Below, piece after piece: positions 21,387 through 34,157 of a stretch of 64,000 bases of DNA. The notes under the pieces are model-generated. The model did not search any database. It saw only the letters and a program-made list of their open reading frames with translations, and was not told the origin of the DNA. The stretch's first letter is position 1, and the number at the start of each line of letters is the position of its first letter. Both the position numbers and the translations under genes were made by a program. The stretch spans positions 126,051,329-126,115,328 of the forward strand of contig OX235271.1 of the NCBI GenBank assembly GCA_944472155.2. The letters are read 5' to 3'. Source of the DNA: Trichobilharzia szidati (lineage: Eukaryota; Platyhelminthes; Trematoda; Strigeidida; Schistosomatidae).

Positions 21387-22160
21387 ACTAGCGCACAAGT
21401 GGGTTACTACGAAAGACTAGGAAGTTAAGTTTCCCTTGAGAGTTATGAAGTATAGAAATGGCTAATGTTAGAGCAACTAAGTTATATTCTATTTATCACA
21501 GTGATATGAGTAGTGGAACAATTAGTGATAAAGTTATGCAAGGTGGTCCTGGATAATGCAACTGGTTAGCAGAACTTTTTATGCTTAATTTTCACGACCG
21601 ATTTTATATGGTGTGCGTTACACATTGCACATTGACTCATCAATTATATAACGGAAAACATACTACATAATTTCAACATTATGAAAATGGGTAACTTTGA
21701 CTGAAGATGGTCATTTCAATTCAAAAATAGCACAGTGTATTATACTAATAATATAAGTATATATGTAAAATATTAAAAGGTATGATTGCTAATGTAATTG
21801 TTTTTGGAAATAATTATACTGACGAACTTATTGAAGATTACAGTGAAGGAAAAATCAGTGAGTTAGTTAGTAGTTAAAACATCTTTAAAAGTAAAATGTA
21901 GAAGAGTTTTCAGTACTAGAACAAATTAAGTCATAACCTACGGAGTAGAGTGTGGTGAAAAGTGATACGATTAGCGATAAGGTTGGGTTGAATGAACTTG
22001 GGGAAAATGGTTGGTTGGCTGAGTTTGTTATTGCTAGGTTTTCCTGGCCACTTTTCATATGGCATGCATTAGACATTACAAAGTACCAGTTTGCTTATAT
22101 TATGGAAGAACTATCACGACTAATTTGGGATTATACGTCCAGGAGAATTATAGATGCATA
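21387..22160 (+). repeat. Two diverged tandem units (about 440 bp period), inverted copy at 50334-51010
   Basis: 21400-21650 is the reverse complement of 50334-50590. A second, diverged version of the same unit is visible at 21950-22090: 'gattagcgataaggt', 'ggttggctgag', 'atggcatgcattagacatt' match 'aattagtgataaag', 'tggttagcagaac', 'atggtgtgcgttacacatt'. Small open frames here are incidental. Confidence 0.65.
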
Positions 22161-22504
22161 GGTGTCAGAGCTACTGCGCAACTTACGCTTATAGAAGATA
22201 CGAGCTCGCGGAATTCAGCTTACAAACTGAAATAAAACCTATTTGCTTCAATTAGATTCGTATTACAACCAGAAAGGTTGAAGATAGTGAAAGAATTATT
22301 GCTACATTTAACAAAATGTACCAAGTAGTTATGGTGAGAATCTCCAATTATGGGGTTATTGGGCATGCAAATTTCGAAAGCTCAATGGCTAAGCAGCAAA
22401 ATGACTCTCATTTCACAACAATGTGCGTTCAAACTGAAAATACGCAGCATTCCAGAATGGTTTAATTCACACAAAATGTTGGGTGGAATATATGCAGCAG
22501 AACT

Positions 22505-22924
22505 TTGATGGCTGTAGATGGAGTGTTAGACTTGACCTTTCCGGCCAAAAAACGTTGGTTTCTTCCCCAAAAAGTCAATAAATTAATATCTACAATGATT
22601 TGTTTAGTCATCAGTGCAAATAATTCCAAAATACACACATCAAACTTTAAACAAAGAGCAGAAATGCATATGCATCCAGTATCGACGTGCACAAACGAAA
22701 TATTAAACAACACACATATACCAAACACAAGCATACTACCTGATTGGTTACAGGAACTTACACAAGTACGCATAGATACAGCCTTAATAAGCTCTGCAAT
22801 CGCTGGCTACCAAGAGACACAACTGTCAGACATAAATTATCAGTCCTTGCTTCGCAGTCTTCACCTCCATTTGTTTAACTACACGATCTTGACTAAGCAG
22901 CAAACTTTGCACAAACCTGAGTGA
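22505..22924 (+). CDS. Hypothetical 139-codon frame, unrecognised
   Basis: Longest open frame in this part, starting ATGATGGCTGTAG about 20 bp after an AG that could be an acceptor. It contains 'LPDWLQELTQVRIDTALISSAIAGYQ' in its second half, which looks structured, and no low-complexity sequence. There are no motifs I can place and no clear donor before the stop at 22922. It could be an exon, a retroelement fragment or chance. Confidence 0.2.
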   Translation: MMAVDGVLDLTFPAKKRWFLPQKVNKLISTMICLVISANNSKIHTSNFKQRAEMHMHPVSTCTNEILNNTHIPNTSILPDWLQELTQVRIDTALISSAIAGYQETQLSDINYQSLLRSLHLHLFNYTILTKQQTLHKPE

Positions 22925-23269
22925 CCACTGATTCTTGATAGTAAAGTCTGATACCACTGCAACCATCCGACTTGTACATACCTAACTATGGCCATACATC
23001 TGTGTTGTTATTGTAATGAGGAGACATATTCCTTGGACCAACGTTTCCAAAACACATCTGTTAATTAGATGGCTTGACTCCAACTTCTGGAGAACTTGTC
23101 ACCAAGACAGGCTACACTAATGACTGCTGAATTGTCTCTTAGTAACAGTAACCAAGTAGGCGTCAACACTTCGAAGTCTTCAGTATACGAGGAGAGTGAA
23201 ACCAGAGCCCCTCAGACCCAACGAATAAAGTCATAAGGCTTTCACTGGTCAATGGTTGTTCATTCATCA

Positions 23270-23378
23270 GTAATATTTACTGATAAATATTACTGTATAA
23301 CACTATGAGACTCTATCAAATTAAAATTTACCCATAATGGAATTACACTCTACCACAGTGCCCAAGTTTTATTCTTAT
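23270..23378 (-). repeat. Repeat related to 43290-43400, inverted
   Basis: The reverse complement of this stretch ('aacttgggcactgtggtagag' followed by 'ccattatgg' and 'ttatactgatgacg'-like sequence) corresponds to 43306-43400. The other copy includes TGACGTTTCGAGC, common at the ends of Penelope-type elements. It abuts the next repeat at 23380. Confidence 0.55.
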
Positions 23379-23379
23379 A

Positions 23380-23590
23380 TCAAGCCTTCGTGGTTTCATT
23401 CTGCCTTCCACGATCCACTAGTTAGTTAGTTTGATTTTCTTCTCTCAAATTAAAACTAATACTACGATTATCATTAGCATTATTTTTATTATGAATATTG
23501 GGATTGTTGGAGTCGATTTTCTAGACACTGGATCTGGTTTTCGGTTACTAAAAGGCTTATCTGAAGCACAATGACTTTGGAAGAATATCT
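23380..23590 (+). repeat. Dispersed repeat, copy 2 (partner 5432-5642)
   Basis: Direct partner of 5432-5642. The following 23591-24580 is AT-rich and holds nothing I recognise. Confidence 0.85.
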
Positions 23591-24592
23591 GTTACAGTTA
23601 ATTGTGATAGTAGCATCTCGAAATCACCGAATCACAGGAAATAAAACAACATAGAGAGGGGTGAACTTTGTGTTTCGCAGAAGTGCTTGTAATTCAAATA
23701 ACATATATTAACAAACAACAGTAAGTATTTAAAAAATGCAGTAATTGAAATTGTCAATAACTACAGTTTGTTAGTCTACTTGGTATTTCTTTATTTTAAA
23801 TGGTGTGAATAATTTGCCAGTACATTTTCAAACTTACATAGTTTAGTGCTCATACTAATCACCTTATTCATAAATTGCCTGACGCCCTAAGAAAATAAAT
23901 CAAACTGTAAACACAATTGCTGTTTTGTTGTTCACTCAATTGTTATGCCTAAACTTAGTGCTAGCACTATATGTTGATGTATCTTCGTGATAGGAATAAA
24001 TTTTTGCAAAATTAATCCTGATGAAATATAACCGGAAACATGTATTTACCAATTAGTTATATCTTCTCACTTTGTCTATTTGTTCACTTAAAAATTATCA
24101 AGACTATATAAACTGAATAATTTCATAGATCTGATTTCTATAATGCATACATCTGTTGGTTCATTCAGCAGATCATTTAGTCTTTTTTATGATTTACTAC
24201 CGGTGATATTGTCTTAATTATCAATAGCGATCCCCAGTTAATATGAAATAACCAACTGATATCAAGTTAATTTTAATAGGTGATAATCCTAATAAACTAT
24301 TCTGAAGTGAATATATTATTAACTATGGATAGGGAACATCACAGTGATATATTTCAAATATTAATAGTTCCAGTCTTCAATTAAAATGAATGATGCATAA
24401 CTGTCATTTACTGGAGGATTAAAGTGAAACAATCAATGACATCCTCTTTTAAATATAGGCTTTTGAGTGCTATGTTTATGATAATAATGTACTGTAGGCA
24501 TAAATTGTCTTCATATGGTTGTTCATTGTTCTCAACCATTAAACTTATTGGTCCAACATGGTCTCAATTAAAAAGGCTACATATCATGATAT

Positions 24593-25262
24593 ATGTCTGA
24601 TTCCCCACAAATTGGAAAAAATGCAAGTGAAAAGCAACAAGTTGGCAGAAGAAGCGTCAAAGATAGGGCTTCAGGGGAACATAGTGAAAACAGAGGTGAT
24701 GAAGATTCCTGGCCAATTGCAACAACCAGCATAAATGGGAGGAATCTGAAAGAAGCGACCTCCTTTGCCTACCTGAGAAGCATCGTTTCAACTACAGGCA
24801 GACGGAACTTGTGAGGATACCAAAGCGAGGATTGGGAAAGCAAGGCAAGCTTTCATTACTCTCAAGTCTGTATGGAGATCAACAACACTCAGCGTGAAAA
24901 ATAAGATGAGGATTTTCAAATTCAATGTGAAGCCAGTGCTACTATATGGATCAGAGACTTGGCGCGTCATAAAGAGCATCTCAAACAAACCTTCATTAAC
25001 AGTTGTCTTCTCTCAATACTCAAGATCAGATGGCCAGAAAAGATCAGCAATAGGAACCTCTGGGAACGAACCAACCCAGCAGGAACCAATGTGCAACAAA
25101 TATGCAGGAAGAAATGGAGGTGGATTGGCCATATTCTGGGTAAACCATCAAATGACATCACAAAACAGGCCCTGGAGTGGAACCTGAATGGGAATTTGCT
25201 AGTTGGTCGTCAGTGCGAGGGTGACATGGAGGAGGTAATGTGAAGAGTTGATGAAAGCATGT
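24593..25262 (+). pseudogene. RTE-like (SR2/Perere-type) retrotransposon fragment, C-terminal part of ORF2
   Basis: Frames in order show 'SFAYLRSIVSTTG', 'RIGKARQAF' (shifted), 'KPVLLYGSETWRV', 'TFINSCLLSILKIRWPEKI', 'NLWERTN', 'WRWIGHILGKP' and 'ALEWN'. This is the classic region after the reverse transcriptase core in RTE-clade elements, which schistosomes carry in large numbers. Two frameshifts (near 24810 and 24960) and a deletion break it. The 5' part, including endonuclease and catalytic motifs, is absent. It ends just before a gypsy element in the opposite orientation. Confidence 0.85.
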
Positions 25263-25370
25263 GGGCAAACGTGGAACACCAAAGTGGGACACCCAATTGT
25301 CTATGAATGCGCGACCAATCGTCAAGGCATCTTGTTGTTGAAAGGGGACAACTTTGCACCACTTTGTGAA

Positions 25371-28300
25371 TTAATCGACCATGACGAGTATGTATCGATT
25401 ACTGCATCTCGACGTTGTTATTGGCCCCATCACATCTACCCCAACTCGGTGGTTAGGAGCTTCGGTAAGCATAGATACTAACGGTGTTCGGGAAGTTGGT
25501 TTGGGCTGTTTAATCTGTGCGTATGTAGCATAGTTGCGACAGAATTCAGTAACGTCGTGATGAAGAAGTGGCCACCAAAAACGTTGACGGACGGCATATT
25601 CAGGTTTTTTATTGGCCAGAGTAACCAAGATGGTGGTGAATCACCTCCGGCACTTTCAACCGAGGAACAAGAAGACGGGGTGACGAGGATGGTTCCACTA
25701 TATACAAAACATCGTCAATCAGTCATAACACGCCCGACTTGCCACAGCTACATCGTGTTGTATCTGACAAACTCCGTAGTTCCTAATTCGATGGTTTATC
25801 GTTCCCATGGAGCTGTCGCAAGTAAACAGGTTGAATATCTGTATCAGCCGCCTGCAGTGTGGCCCAATCCACATCTATGCCCGTATTAAGTATAGCATCC
25901 ACTGATGAAACGTACTTCGGCAATCTGGAGAGGGCATCAGCGTTAGCATGTCGAGGCCCAGGACGATACTCGCAGGTAAACTCGAACTCCTGTAACCGTT
26001 CTTGCCAGCGAGCCACCTGACCTCCGGGTTCATGAAATGTTTGAAGCCATTGTAGTGCACGATGGGCACTGCGTACCCGGAAGGAGCGCCCAAGTAGATA
26101 GTGTCCAAAGTGTCTTAGGAAATACACAAGGGCAAGCATCTCCATTCGGGTTGTCGAGTACCGTGTTTCTCGTTTATCTAGCTTACGACTGGCATATGCA
26201 ATAACGCTTTCTCAACCATCGGTTGCCACTTGGGAAAGGACAGACCCTATAGCGTTAACGCCTGCACCCGTGTCTAGAATAAAAGAACCAGATGACGGAG
26301 ACTTCTCTGGAAGCGCAAGGATGGGGGTTGACGTCAAGTTCTTCTTTAGCTCGTCGAACGCATGTTGGTATTCGTTGGTCCACAGGAATTTACGGCCCTT
26401 TTCTTTCAGGCGATGCAGAGGCGAGGCTAGGGTGGCAAACCCGGGAACGAAACTTTGGTAGCACGAAGCCAACCCTAGAAAGCTACGAACGTCTTTACAG
26501 GGCTGCGGTGTAGGCCATTCTGAGATGAGAGGAGTTTTCTCTGGGTCTATTTGGATACCATATGGTGAAATTCGGTGGCCCGAAAATGTGACTGCCTTCT
26601 GTAAGAATGAGCATTAAGCCGGTTTTAACTTTAAGCCATTCATTCTAAACCTTGTAAGAACAACCCGTAGGTTGTCCATGTGCTCCTCTGGGGACCTCCT
26701 ATGTACAATAATGTCGTCAAGATAGATGAGACACTTGTTCGGAACTAACCTGTCAAGGACTATTTGCATCAAGCGTTGAAATGTGGCGGGGGCATTGCAT
26801 AGTCCGAAGGGCATTGTTCGGAATTCGTAGAGACCACTCGGAAGGATAAAGGCAGTTTTCGGACAATCGTTGGCGTTCACCTCTACTTGCCAGTAGCCTG
26901 ACGCCTAACGTGGAGAACCACTGTGAGCCAGCAAGTGCTTCAAGAGTTGCATCGATACGTGGAATCGGAAAAGGGTCCCGTCTGATTACAGCATTCAGTT
27001 TGTGATAGTCAATACACACTCGAAGAGAGCCGTCCTTCTTCTTGACTAAGACGATGGGTGACGCCCATGGGGAGGATGAAGGTACAATGATTTTTTTCCA
27101 ACACATCTTGTATCAGGGCGTCCAGCTTAGGCTGGTAATGCACGGGGATCCGTCGGGGCGGTTGGCTGTCTGTATCGATACGGTGCTGAACAACACCGGT
27201 GCGTCCCGGATTACCCCCATCATCAAACACATCAGTGTGTTCGTCAATTAACACCAGCATTCGCCTTTGGAGTGGAGCAGGGGCGGGTGGATCAACCGAA
27301 ATTTGATTTAGGATGGTAGACACTGATAACTTTGACGCAGAAGACGTTGCTTGCTGAGAGCTATATAAGGATATAGTGACGGAATCAATTGTGACTCGAG
27401 AATGGGCGATATCTATAAGAGTGTGGTGTGACGTCAAGAAGTCTACCCCTAAGATGAGGTCCCATGTAATCTGCGCACAGATAAGAAACTGATGGCGCAT
27501 ATATTGGCGCAGCTGTAGATCGGTAGCAGATCCGGCCTCCAGTTTAGCACCGTTAGCCGTCGTCTAGACATTGTGAGTGGTTACTTGGGGTGAGTATTGA
27601 GGCAAGCGTTGAAAGAAGGAAGCCTTTACGAGGGAGACTGACGCACCTGTATCTAAGAGTACTTTAGAGGGCACTCCATTAACATGTCCCCATAACATCA
27701 AATGTTGCCGGGTACAAGAGTGTAGAAAAATTAAAAACAGGGGACTTACTGCGGTCCGGCGGGCGATTGCGACCACACTTGCCGGCCTTCTTCCCAAAAC
27801 GCTGACAAAAGTAACCGCGATGGGTAGCGTCTCCATTAAGGCGCCGTTGGTTTCTTGAATGGTCATGGCAAACATGGGTCACGGCGGCTGCAGTAGGTGC
27901 TGTTGGCAATGGGCATATAGAGCTGCTGGGTGTGGACGTGTAGTCGTCCTCAGTGTTCATGAACCGAAGGATAATCCGCTTTAACTCGGATGTGCTGGTT
28001 GGAAGCTGACGGCGAAGGTTTGTGCGCAGGTCACGGGCATCATTCCATCAACAAAGCGAGTGCACACTAGCTGGTCTTTGCTGGCGAGGTCCCCGTGACT
28101 GTCAAGTCCAGCTGCCAGTAGCTGGAGGGCATGAAGATAATCCAGGAAACTTCCCCCTGGTATTTGTCGGTGGGAGAGCAGTTTGAGCAGGGCATGTTGA
28201 AGGCCCTGCCTCAGATGAAAGTACTGATCGAGGATCTCCCAATTTGTGCGCATCGAGTTGGTAATGCTGAAACCTGCAGCGTCGGCTCGGGCGAAGGCGT

Positions 28301-28541
28301 CCTCGGATAAGGTGTTAAGGTCGTGGATGAATTGGTGGGCCACTGGAGTAGCGTCGAGAAACGCCTGCATCCGTTTCTTCCAACGTGGGTAGTCTGATGA
28401 TAGTTGCAGCAGTGGTGGGTGGGGAAGCGGCGGTACACTTCTTGATGAGATATTATTTGGAGGCATTGGATGCATCGCACCTAATGCCCCCCACATACTC
28501 ATCGAGAAGGTTGAGGATCCACGACAGCAGTCGCCGGACAA
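25371..28541 (-). pseudogene. Ty3/gypsy element B, gag-pol, many frameshifts
   Basis: Minus-strand order: gag (28541-27981, e.g. 'PRWKKRMQAFLDA'), a broken zinc-finger region with C-QRFGKKAGK-C (about 27800), protease LLDTGASVSLV (about 27650), linker with 'LGVDFLTSHH', RT '[19 protein letters not shown]' (about 27070), 'YLDDIIV' (about 26720), RNase H 'FILDTGAGVNAIGSVLSQV' (about 26260) and 'HANADALSRLP', then integrase start 'GVDVMGPI' (about 25420). The integrase core and left LTR are missing, and no LTRs are seen. The first catalytic RT block reads FSTLGVRL instead of FSTLDLASGYW after a small deletion. Neither RT nor transposition can work. The RT type ('GYWQV', '[12 protein letters not shown]') differs from the CsRn1/Boudicca-like element at 52-58 kb. 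Confidence 0.85.
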
Positions 28542-29540
28542 GTCCCTTATACTGTGGATTCGTCCTCGTCCGCAGTGCCAGTGAAAGGTGAGCAGTTACC
28601 ACCATATCCAGGTGGAAAAAATGCCAGTGAATCGGGTAATGTACAACTACAAAGGTCCTAAAGTGCTTGAAAGGTGTAAATATTCGGTCACTCCAAAGAA
28701 AAGATTTACTAGCACCAAAATTCATCTCTCTGATCAACAGATCATACTCTACAAAGGGGATAAATCCAAAGTTTCAACGAATAAGACTTGTTCTCAGCGT
28801 GGTCTCAGTATAGTAAGCCGATTTCAGACAAGTTACTACCTAAACAATGGCAGATATAACCACTCGTAATGCGCATATAATCATCCGAAAGCCTGACTGC
28901 AGATAAAATTTGTCAGTACGCTTCCTAAAAGTCACATAAGTTCAGAAACTGAAAGGGATGCGCCCCTATTCAGCTCTCATACACCCAAGGGATTAGGCAC
29001 TAAGTTTATTTAAAACATATGCCTAGCAGACTGCATCGAAAGAGTTAGGCAAATGGGGAGACAAAGCTTGATGTTAAGACATTTCAGATTGTGTAATTAC
29101 GACGTTAAATGACCCCGAAGATTTTGAGGATAGGGAGTGGAAGTGCAGTGTTTCTACAGTAAAGTATGCTACAACCACTCAAATCTAGTTAGCGATTAGG
29201 GAACTCGGAACGAAAAAAGGGATGCACGAGTGGGAGCTATGTATCACTTTGGTGTGTACGGTATGGAAACATGCGTCCCTCAACAAAGACTTCCTAGTAA
29301 GTTATGACTTGCTAGTGGATACTCAGAAGAGACATTTGACGATGTAAGAAACCTCTGGCTAAACGAGTGACATGCTGAGCGGACGCCGCTCGTTGAATCC
29401 GCCCAAATAACCGCTCGCGTCAGACAGAAGGATTTCGAGAATACCAGTGACAATTTCATATGCAACAACAACCAACTCCGAGCCGCCCACAGTTGGCCCG
29501 AACGTTATTCATACTACGAGGAAATATGGCCCTAGGCCAA
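28542..29540. other. No recognised feature
   Basis: The left end could be the 5' untranslated part of gypsy element B, but no LTR or primer-binding site is visible. Open frames of 60-95 codons here lack motifs. Confidence 0.4.
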
Positions 29541-29544
29541 AAGT

Positions 29545-29815
29545 AACGTTACTTTACTAATGGGCTTCGACGTGCTACAATTTCCACTAAAATAGACTTA
29601 GTTCGTGGCTATTATAATATTCTGGTGACTGAAGAAGACATATTTAAAGACTTTATTCCCACGCCATTCGGATTATGTGAGTGTTGTATGGATACCATTC
29701 GGCCTTCGAGTTGCTGCACGAACTTTCCAACTAATAATGGATGTCTTGTTGTGCGAACCGCCGTTCGCCGAGTCGTACGTGGGTCACCCGTCCATCGCTA
29801 GCTAGAACGCTAACA
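29545..29815 (+). pseudogene. Gypsy element C: reverse transcriptase remnant
   Basis: Plus-strand frames read 'KIDLVRGYYNILVTEEDI', 'ATPFGL'-like 'PTPFGL', then 'WIPFGLRVAARTFQLIMDVLL' in a shifted frame. This is the stretch between the first catalytic Asp and the region before YLDD in CsRn1/Boudicca-type RT. The YLDD part is missing because unrelated sequence begins near 29830; similarity resumes near 30975. Confidence 0.75.
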
Positions 29816-29829
29816 CACATAAAGACCGC

Positions 29830-30262
29830 AGTGGAGCAGTATTTTGCAAACCAGGAGAAAACAGCACGATAATTAATTATAATTTACTTTATTCCAAAAC
29901 GGTGCTAATGTTACAGTGTGGAATTTTCGGCCTTTGGCACACTATTGCAACTTATTTTATGGAATAATATTTTAAAACTTATGAAGATAATATCAAAGGA
30001 TTGTCGGTGACGATTCTTATTTGGTATTGGTGGTGACAGTAAGATCGTAAACAAAAAACAAAAACTGTAAAACAATGATAGTAATTTTTGTAGTTAAGAT
30101 TATAAATCAGTTATATCGGACAATAAATGTGTATTTTATTATATTATTATTTTTAAATATGCTTACCAATCACATATGTTATTTATCATATTGATGATGC
30201 CTGTAAACTGGCGTCCCTCATGTACAAAATGAGAATATATCATTATTAATATTATTAATAAG
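29830..30262 (+). mobile_element. CR1-like 3' end inserted in gypsy element C
   Basis: It ends with GATGCCTGTAAACTGG, a CTCAT-gtacaaa-ATGAG stem-loop (30217-30233) and an (ATT/AAT)n tail to 30262. It lies between the RT and RNase H parts of gypsy C, so it inserted after that element was present. The 5' boundary is only approximate. Confidence 0.6.
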
Positions 30263-30960
30263 AGCATCGAAAATTATTTTAGGAATAATATTTTAGGACT
30301 GCTAATTACGGTTCTTATATTACGCTTAACGCTATTATCAAAACCTGAATTGGGTATAGGGATGAATTCAATGTCTTTCCACACAGCAGGTACTGTTTTC
30401 AAGTGGGTAACACAAAATGTCAGCAATATCTTGGGAATAATAGCAGGTGTACCATCAGGACCTGGGCTTAATGAAAGTTTTAGAGGTTTCAATCACTTAG
30501 GAATGTCAGAAGTGTTAAAACCGTGAAGGTCGCAGAACTTGTTATTAGTTATGCTAGGGACAAACGCATGTTTAGGAGGTCGTATGAGGAATTCGTTGAC
30601 AGTATTTACGTTAACAGAGGGGACACTAATAGATCTGTGGCCAGAAGCTGTGATTTCACTGAAAAGTTTCCATATATCTCAAGGAGTTTTACAAGGCAAT
30701 AGACTTTGATTATAAATTGTGTTCAACCTTTGGATTTTTGATTTAACCAGGATTTTATCTTTCTCAGACCAGATTCGCTTTTAGATCTGTACAGCCGCTC
30801 TTCTCTTCCTTGCAGCTTTTTAGGATGAGGAAAAGAGAAATGTCCAATCCCTTTAAATAACGTCTGTTTAGAGTAGATATCTCCTACCCAATTCACCCAT
30901 ACAGCTCTGAAGTTTTCTGAGTTATGTCAAATTTATCTGGTTTTATTCTTTATTGCACGT
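30263..30960 (-). pseudogene. CR1-like reverse transcriptase fragment, antisense
   Basis: A minus-strand frame (30492-30274) contains 'LSLSPGPDGTPAIIPK' and 'VWKDIEFIPIPNSG', equivalent to the 'SPGPDGIPA...W...IPI.K.G' start of CR1/Jockey-type RT, followed by 'NIRTVIS'. Upstream (to about 30940) is the decayed region between endonuclease and RT. It abuts tail-to-tail the CR1-like 3' end at 30262. Confidence 0.7.
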
Positions 30961-30974
30961 AGCACACACAGCCC

Positions 30975-32690
30975 CTGACTGATACATTAAGGGGGTCCAA
31001 ATGTCTTTCAGTTGGTGAAAAAGGCTTCCCATGCACTTTTACAAGTAAAAGGCACGCTGGAGAAGGCTTCATCCCTTAATACCGTGATGCACACGCCCCT
31101 GTTGCAATAATGGCAAACACATCAGATAAGGCTTCAGGGGCAGCTCTATACCAGCTGAATAGCAATAACCTGGAACCTATAGGAGTCTTTCCCAAACAAC
31201 TTAACAGTGCAGAAACGAGATATTCTACGTTTGGTATCCTACGTAGCAGTTAAGTACTTCTCCCTCACTACCCATTCAGATCACAAACCCCTTACTTATG
31301 CACTCGATGCAAAAACAGACAAATGCTGACCACACGAAATTCGTCACCTTGAATTTTCATCACAGTTTAACATCGATATAAGATATAGGGGCTGGGAGAG
31401 GAACTGTGTGGTTGGTGCGCTGTTCTAAGTTAACGTGAATACAGTGCAACAAACCACTGTAGACTTCAAATCACCGGCTTAAAATCAAAAGAACGATAAA
31501 AAGTTAAAGCATATCCTCCCAGCAAATAACTGCTGTGTGGAACTGATGCAGTCGCCATCTTCTACAGGTGGCAAATTAATATGCTGAGGCACATCGGAAG
31601 ATTCAGCCAGACGCCTCGTTCCTGAAATTATGAGGGAAGCCATATTTAGTAACTGTCACTGGTTATTGCTACCTCGATCAAAAGCTTCGGCTAAAATATT
31701 CTCTAAAGTATGTATGTTGCCGAACCCACAGTACGACCTGTAGAGATGGAGGAAGGAATGCACGTCACATCATAGGGAAGCGGTAAGCAGACACGCAAGT
31801 TACCCCTAGGAACATCCTCGCAGTCGTATACTCGTTTCGCTCATGTTCATACAGACTTCATAATTCCCTCGGAATACTCGAACGGACTCACCTTCTCATT
31901 AAAATTCACTGAAAGGTTCACCAGGTTCTTGGTAGGCTCACAAGTCACTTATATTATGGCGAAAATAGTAATAAAAGTCATTTTCCAAAACTAAGTGGCT
32001 ATTTTCAGGGTGCTCATAACAATAATAACTGATAGATGTGCCTGAATTTATTTAAGGCTTTTCAGCAACTTGTCGTATTTCCTTGGATAACACATAATCC
32101 GCATCACAGCACGTCACTTTCACATTCGTGTGGTGGTGGAGTGCTTTCATCGACAAATGAAGGTTGCATCTACAACTCACTCTAATTCCACTTGCTGAAG
32201 AGAATTCCTGCCAGCGATAATGCTTGGTATATGAACATCAGTCCGAAGGGATGCTCAGTGTTCCGCTGTGAAAGCGGTATTGGGTATCACACTGAGATGT
32301 TGACAAACTTCGCCTACAAATGGCTCGCTTGAGGCTAATCCCTTTATGTGGGCGAGCGAGACCGGCATTTTCAGCCGAGGTTTTGGGTTTCTAGAAGCAG
32401 TTTTACGTAGTGGCGAGATGTGGTAAAACAAAACCATCCCTGAATACACCATACGGATGAAATTGCAAAGTCACTGGAAGGTACGCAGAGCACTTTGTGA
32501 TTCAACTAGGAGTTACCGTGGTTGGCATCATCAATGAAAGACTAAAATCGATCTATCGGGACAGCTATCCCCCCTATGTAGTGATAGAAAGGCTTCTACA
32601 AGCGGTAGTCCACAGCTAAGTGAATAACGGGAAAATGCTACGCCTGGTGAACGAGTTAGTGGAATGGACACTTTGAACGTAAAACTAGTC
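30975..32690 (+). pseudogene. Gypsy element C: RNase H and integrase remnants
   Basis: Plus-strand pieces in order: 'LTDTLRG', 'SGAALYQLNSNNLEPIGVF' and 'SAETRYSTFG' (RNase H start, 31120-31235), '[11 protein letters not shown]' (about 31270), 'RRLVPEIMREAIF' (before the HHCC finger, about 31605), 'FTRWP'-like traces, 'VVECFHRQMK' (integrase Glu block, about 32135), 'DAQCSAVKAVLGITLR' (about 32250) and a C-terminal 'INERLKSIYRDSY'. It belongs to the CsRn1/Boudicca group, like the intact element at 52-58 kb, but is riddled with stops. LTRs are not found. Confidence 0.75.
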
Positions 32691-34150
32691 GCGAAAAATT
32701 GCCAGAATTATAATTAATCAGCTAAATACAAATAGATAGGTAAATATCCTCTGTGTCTAGTAGAGACACCTTTATTTTTTAAAAGATGACAAACGCTAAA
32801 AGCCGTGTGCAAGACAATATTTTCCATTTTCTTCATATAGCAAACTTTCCATTTCTTTAAATTTTTCAGAAAAGTATTGCACTAAGTTACATTTGGCTTA
32901 AGTCTCAATTCAAAAATGAAAACCACACATCTGTATAAATGAAACAATGATGAGTTCACCGAAGATGCGTAGCAGAAATACAGGTTTATCATTGCACATT
33001 TGAGTAAGTTGCTCTTTCTTATAAGTTAGCCAAACTTCGAAAAGTATAAATCGCATGCTTCCTTTTTCCCTAGGGATTCAAACCTCCTGTAGAGTATGCT
33101 TAAAATTTAGAGAAAATCCAAGAGAAAATGGTATAATACCAAAGATGGCTTGAATAGAACTAGGTCTGTGTAATCTGAGTTGAATCTTAGTAGTAGAACA
33201 TATTATGTTTAACCTATTTTTCTATATAAATGTAAATATTCCTGCTGCCACTAACTCAATAAGTTCTTCTGAAACGTACAATTCTGATGCTCACTATTCG
33301 ACTGTAGCAGGACGTTCAGGAGTGAATTCCTATGCGGTCTAACTGGGTTATCTAGCTTCAAGTGGTCAAAAACGTATGTGAAAACAGCTCTCGAATCATA
33401 AGTTAATTGAAATAATGTCAACATATATTGCCAATAGTAGAGGATAAAAGAGCCAAATATTTTGCCAGTGACACTGGTAAGTCGTACATTTCACACTTAA
33501 CACTGATTCCGTCACACAGAAAGCAGGCCAGACAGAGTGACACTTAGATTTTATACTTGGTTGTACGAGCATATAATATCTTATAATTACTTCTAGTCCT
33601 AACTATCGGGATGAAGGGTGAGAGTTGTGAATAAATAAGGTGTTGACAGTCAAACAATATGGATTTGGACATTTTTGGCACGAGTCCAGGTATCTGTCGA
33701 TGACAATAATAACGAGCTTAGTGGCATACTGCTTGCCCTACTGAGAACCTGTAATACCCTGTGCAATGTGACATGGTCGTTTTTTAGCAACCAAAGGAAA
33801 ACAAATGTGGGCAACAAAGAAGAGTAAGTAAGATGAAACACTTCATGAACTGTAAAAGTAGCAGCTGAGTGATAGCTGTTTTTGGTAACCCCTCATTTGG
33901 TTGGCTAGACGGAACATTTCACTAGAAATCGTTAAAATATGGAAAATTAAGAAAGGTTAGAAGGTAGAGTTATTCCAAAGCATTTCATACTTGAAATGGT
34001 ACTTTTTTCAGTGCCTTCTGAACTACAGTCATTTTGTGAACGGATCATTTCGTGTAGATCGAGTGTGTCTGAATATGATGTTAAATGCCTCACATTCACA
34101 CAGATTTAATTTGGGACCACTTAACTTAGACTATCGGAGACTAATTTTAC
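32691..34150. other. No recognised feature
   Basis: AT-rich. No motif-bearing frame, no clear repeat partner elsewhere in the window. The right end would be the 5' side of CR1-like element A. Confidence 0.45.
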
Positions 34151-34157
34151 CACCAGA

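Noticed and set aside
22462..22773. 103-codon minus-strand frame
   Set aside because: Opposite the slightly more gene-like plus-strand frame, with no signals or motifs.
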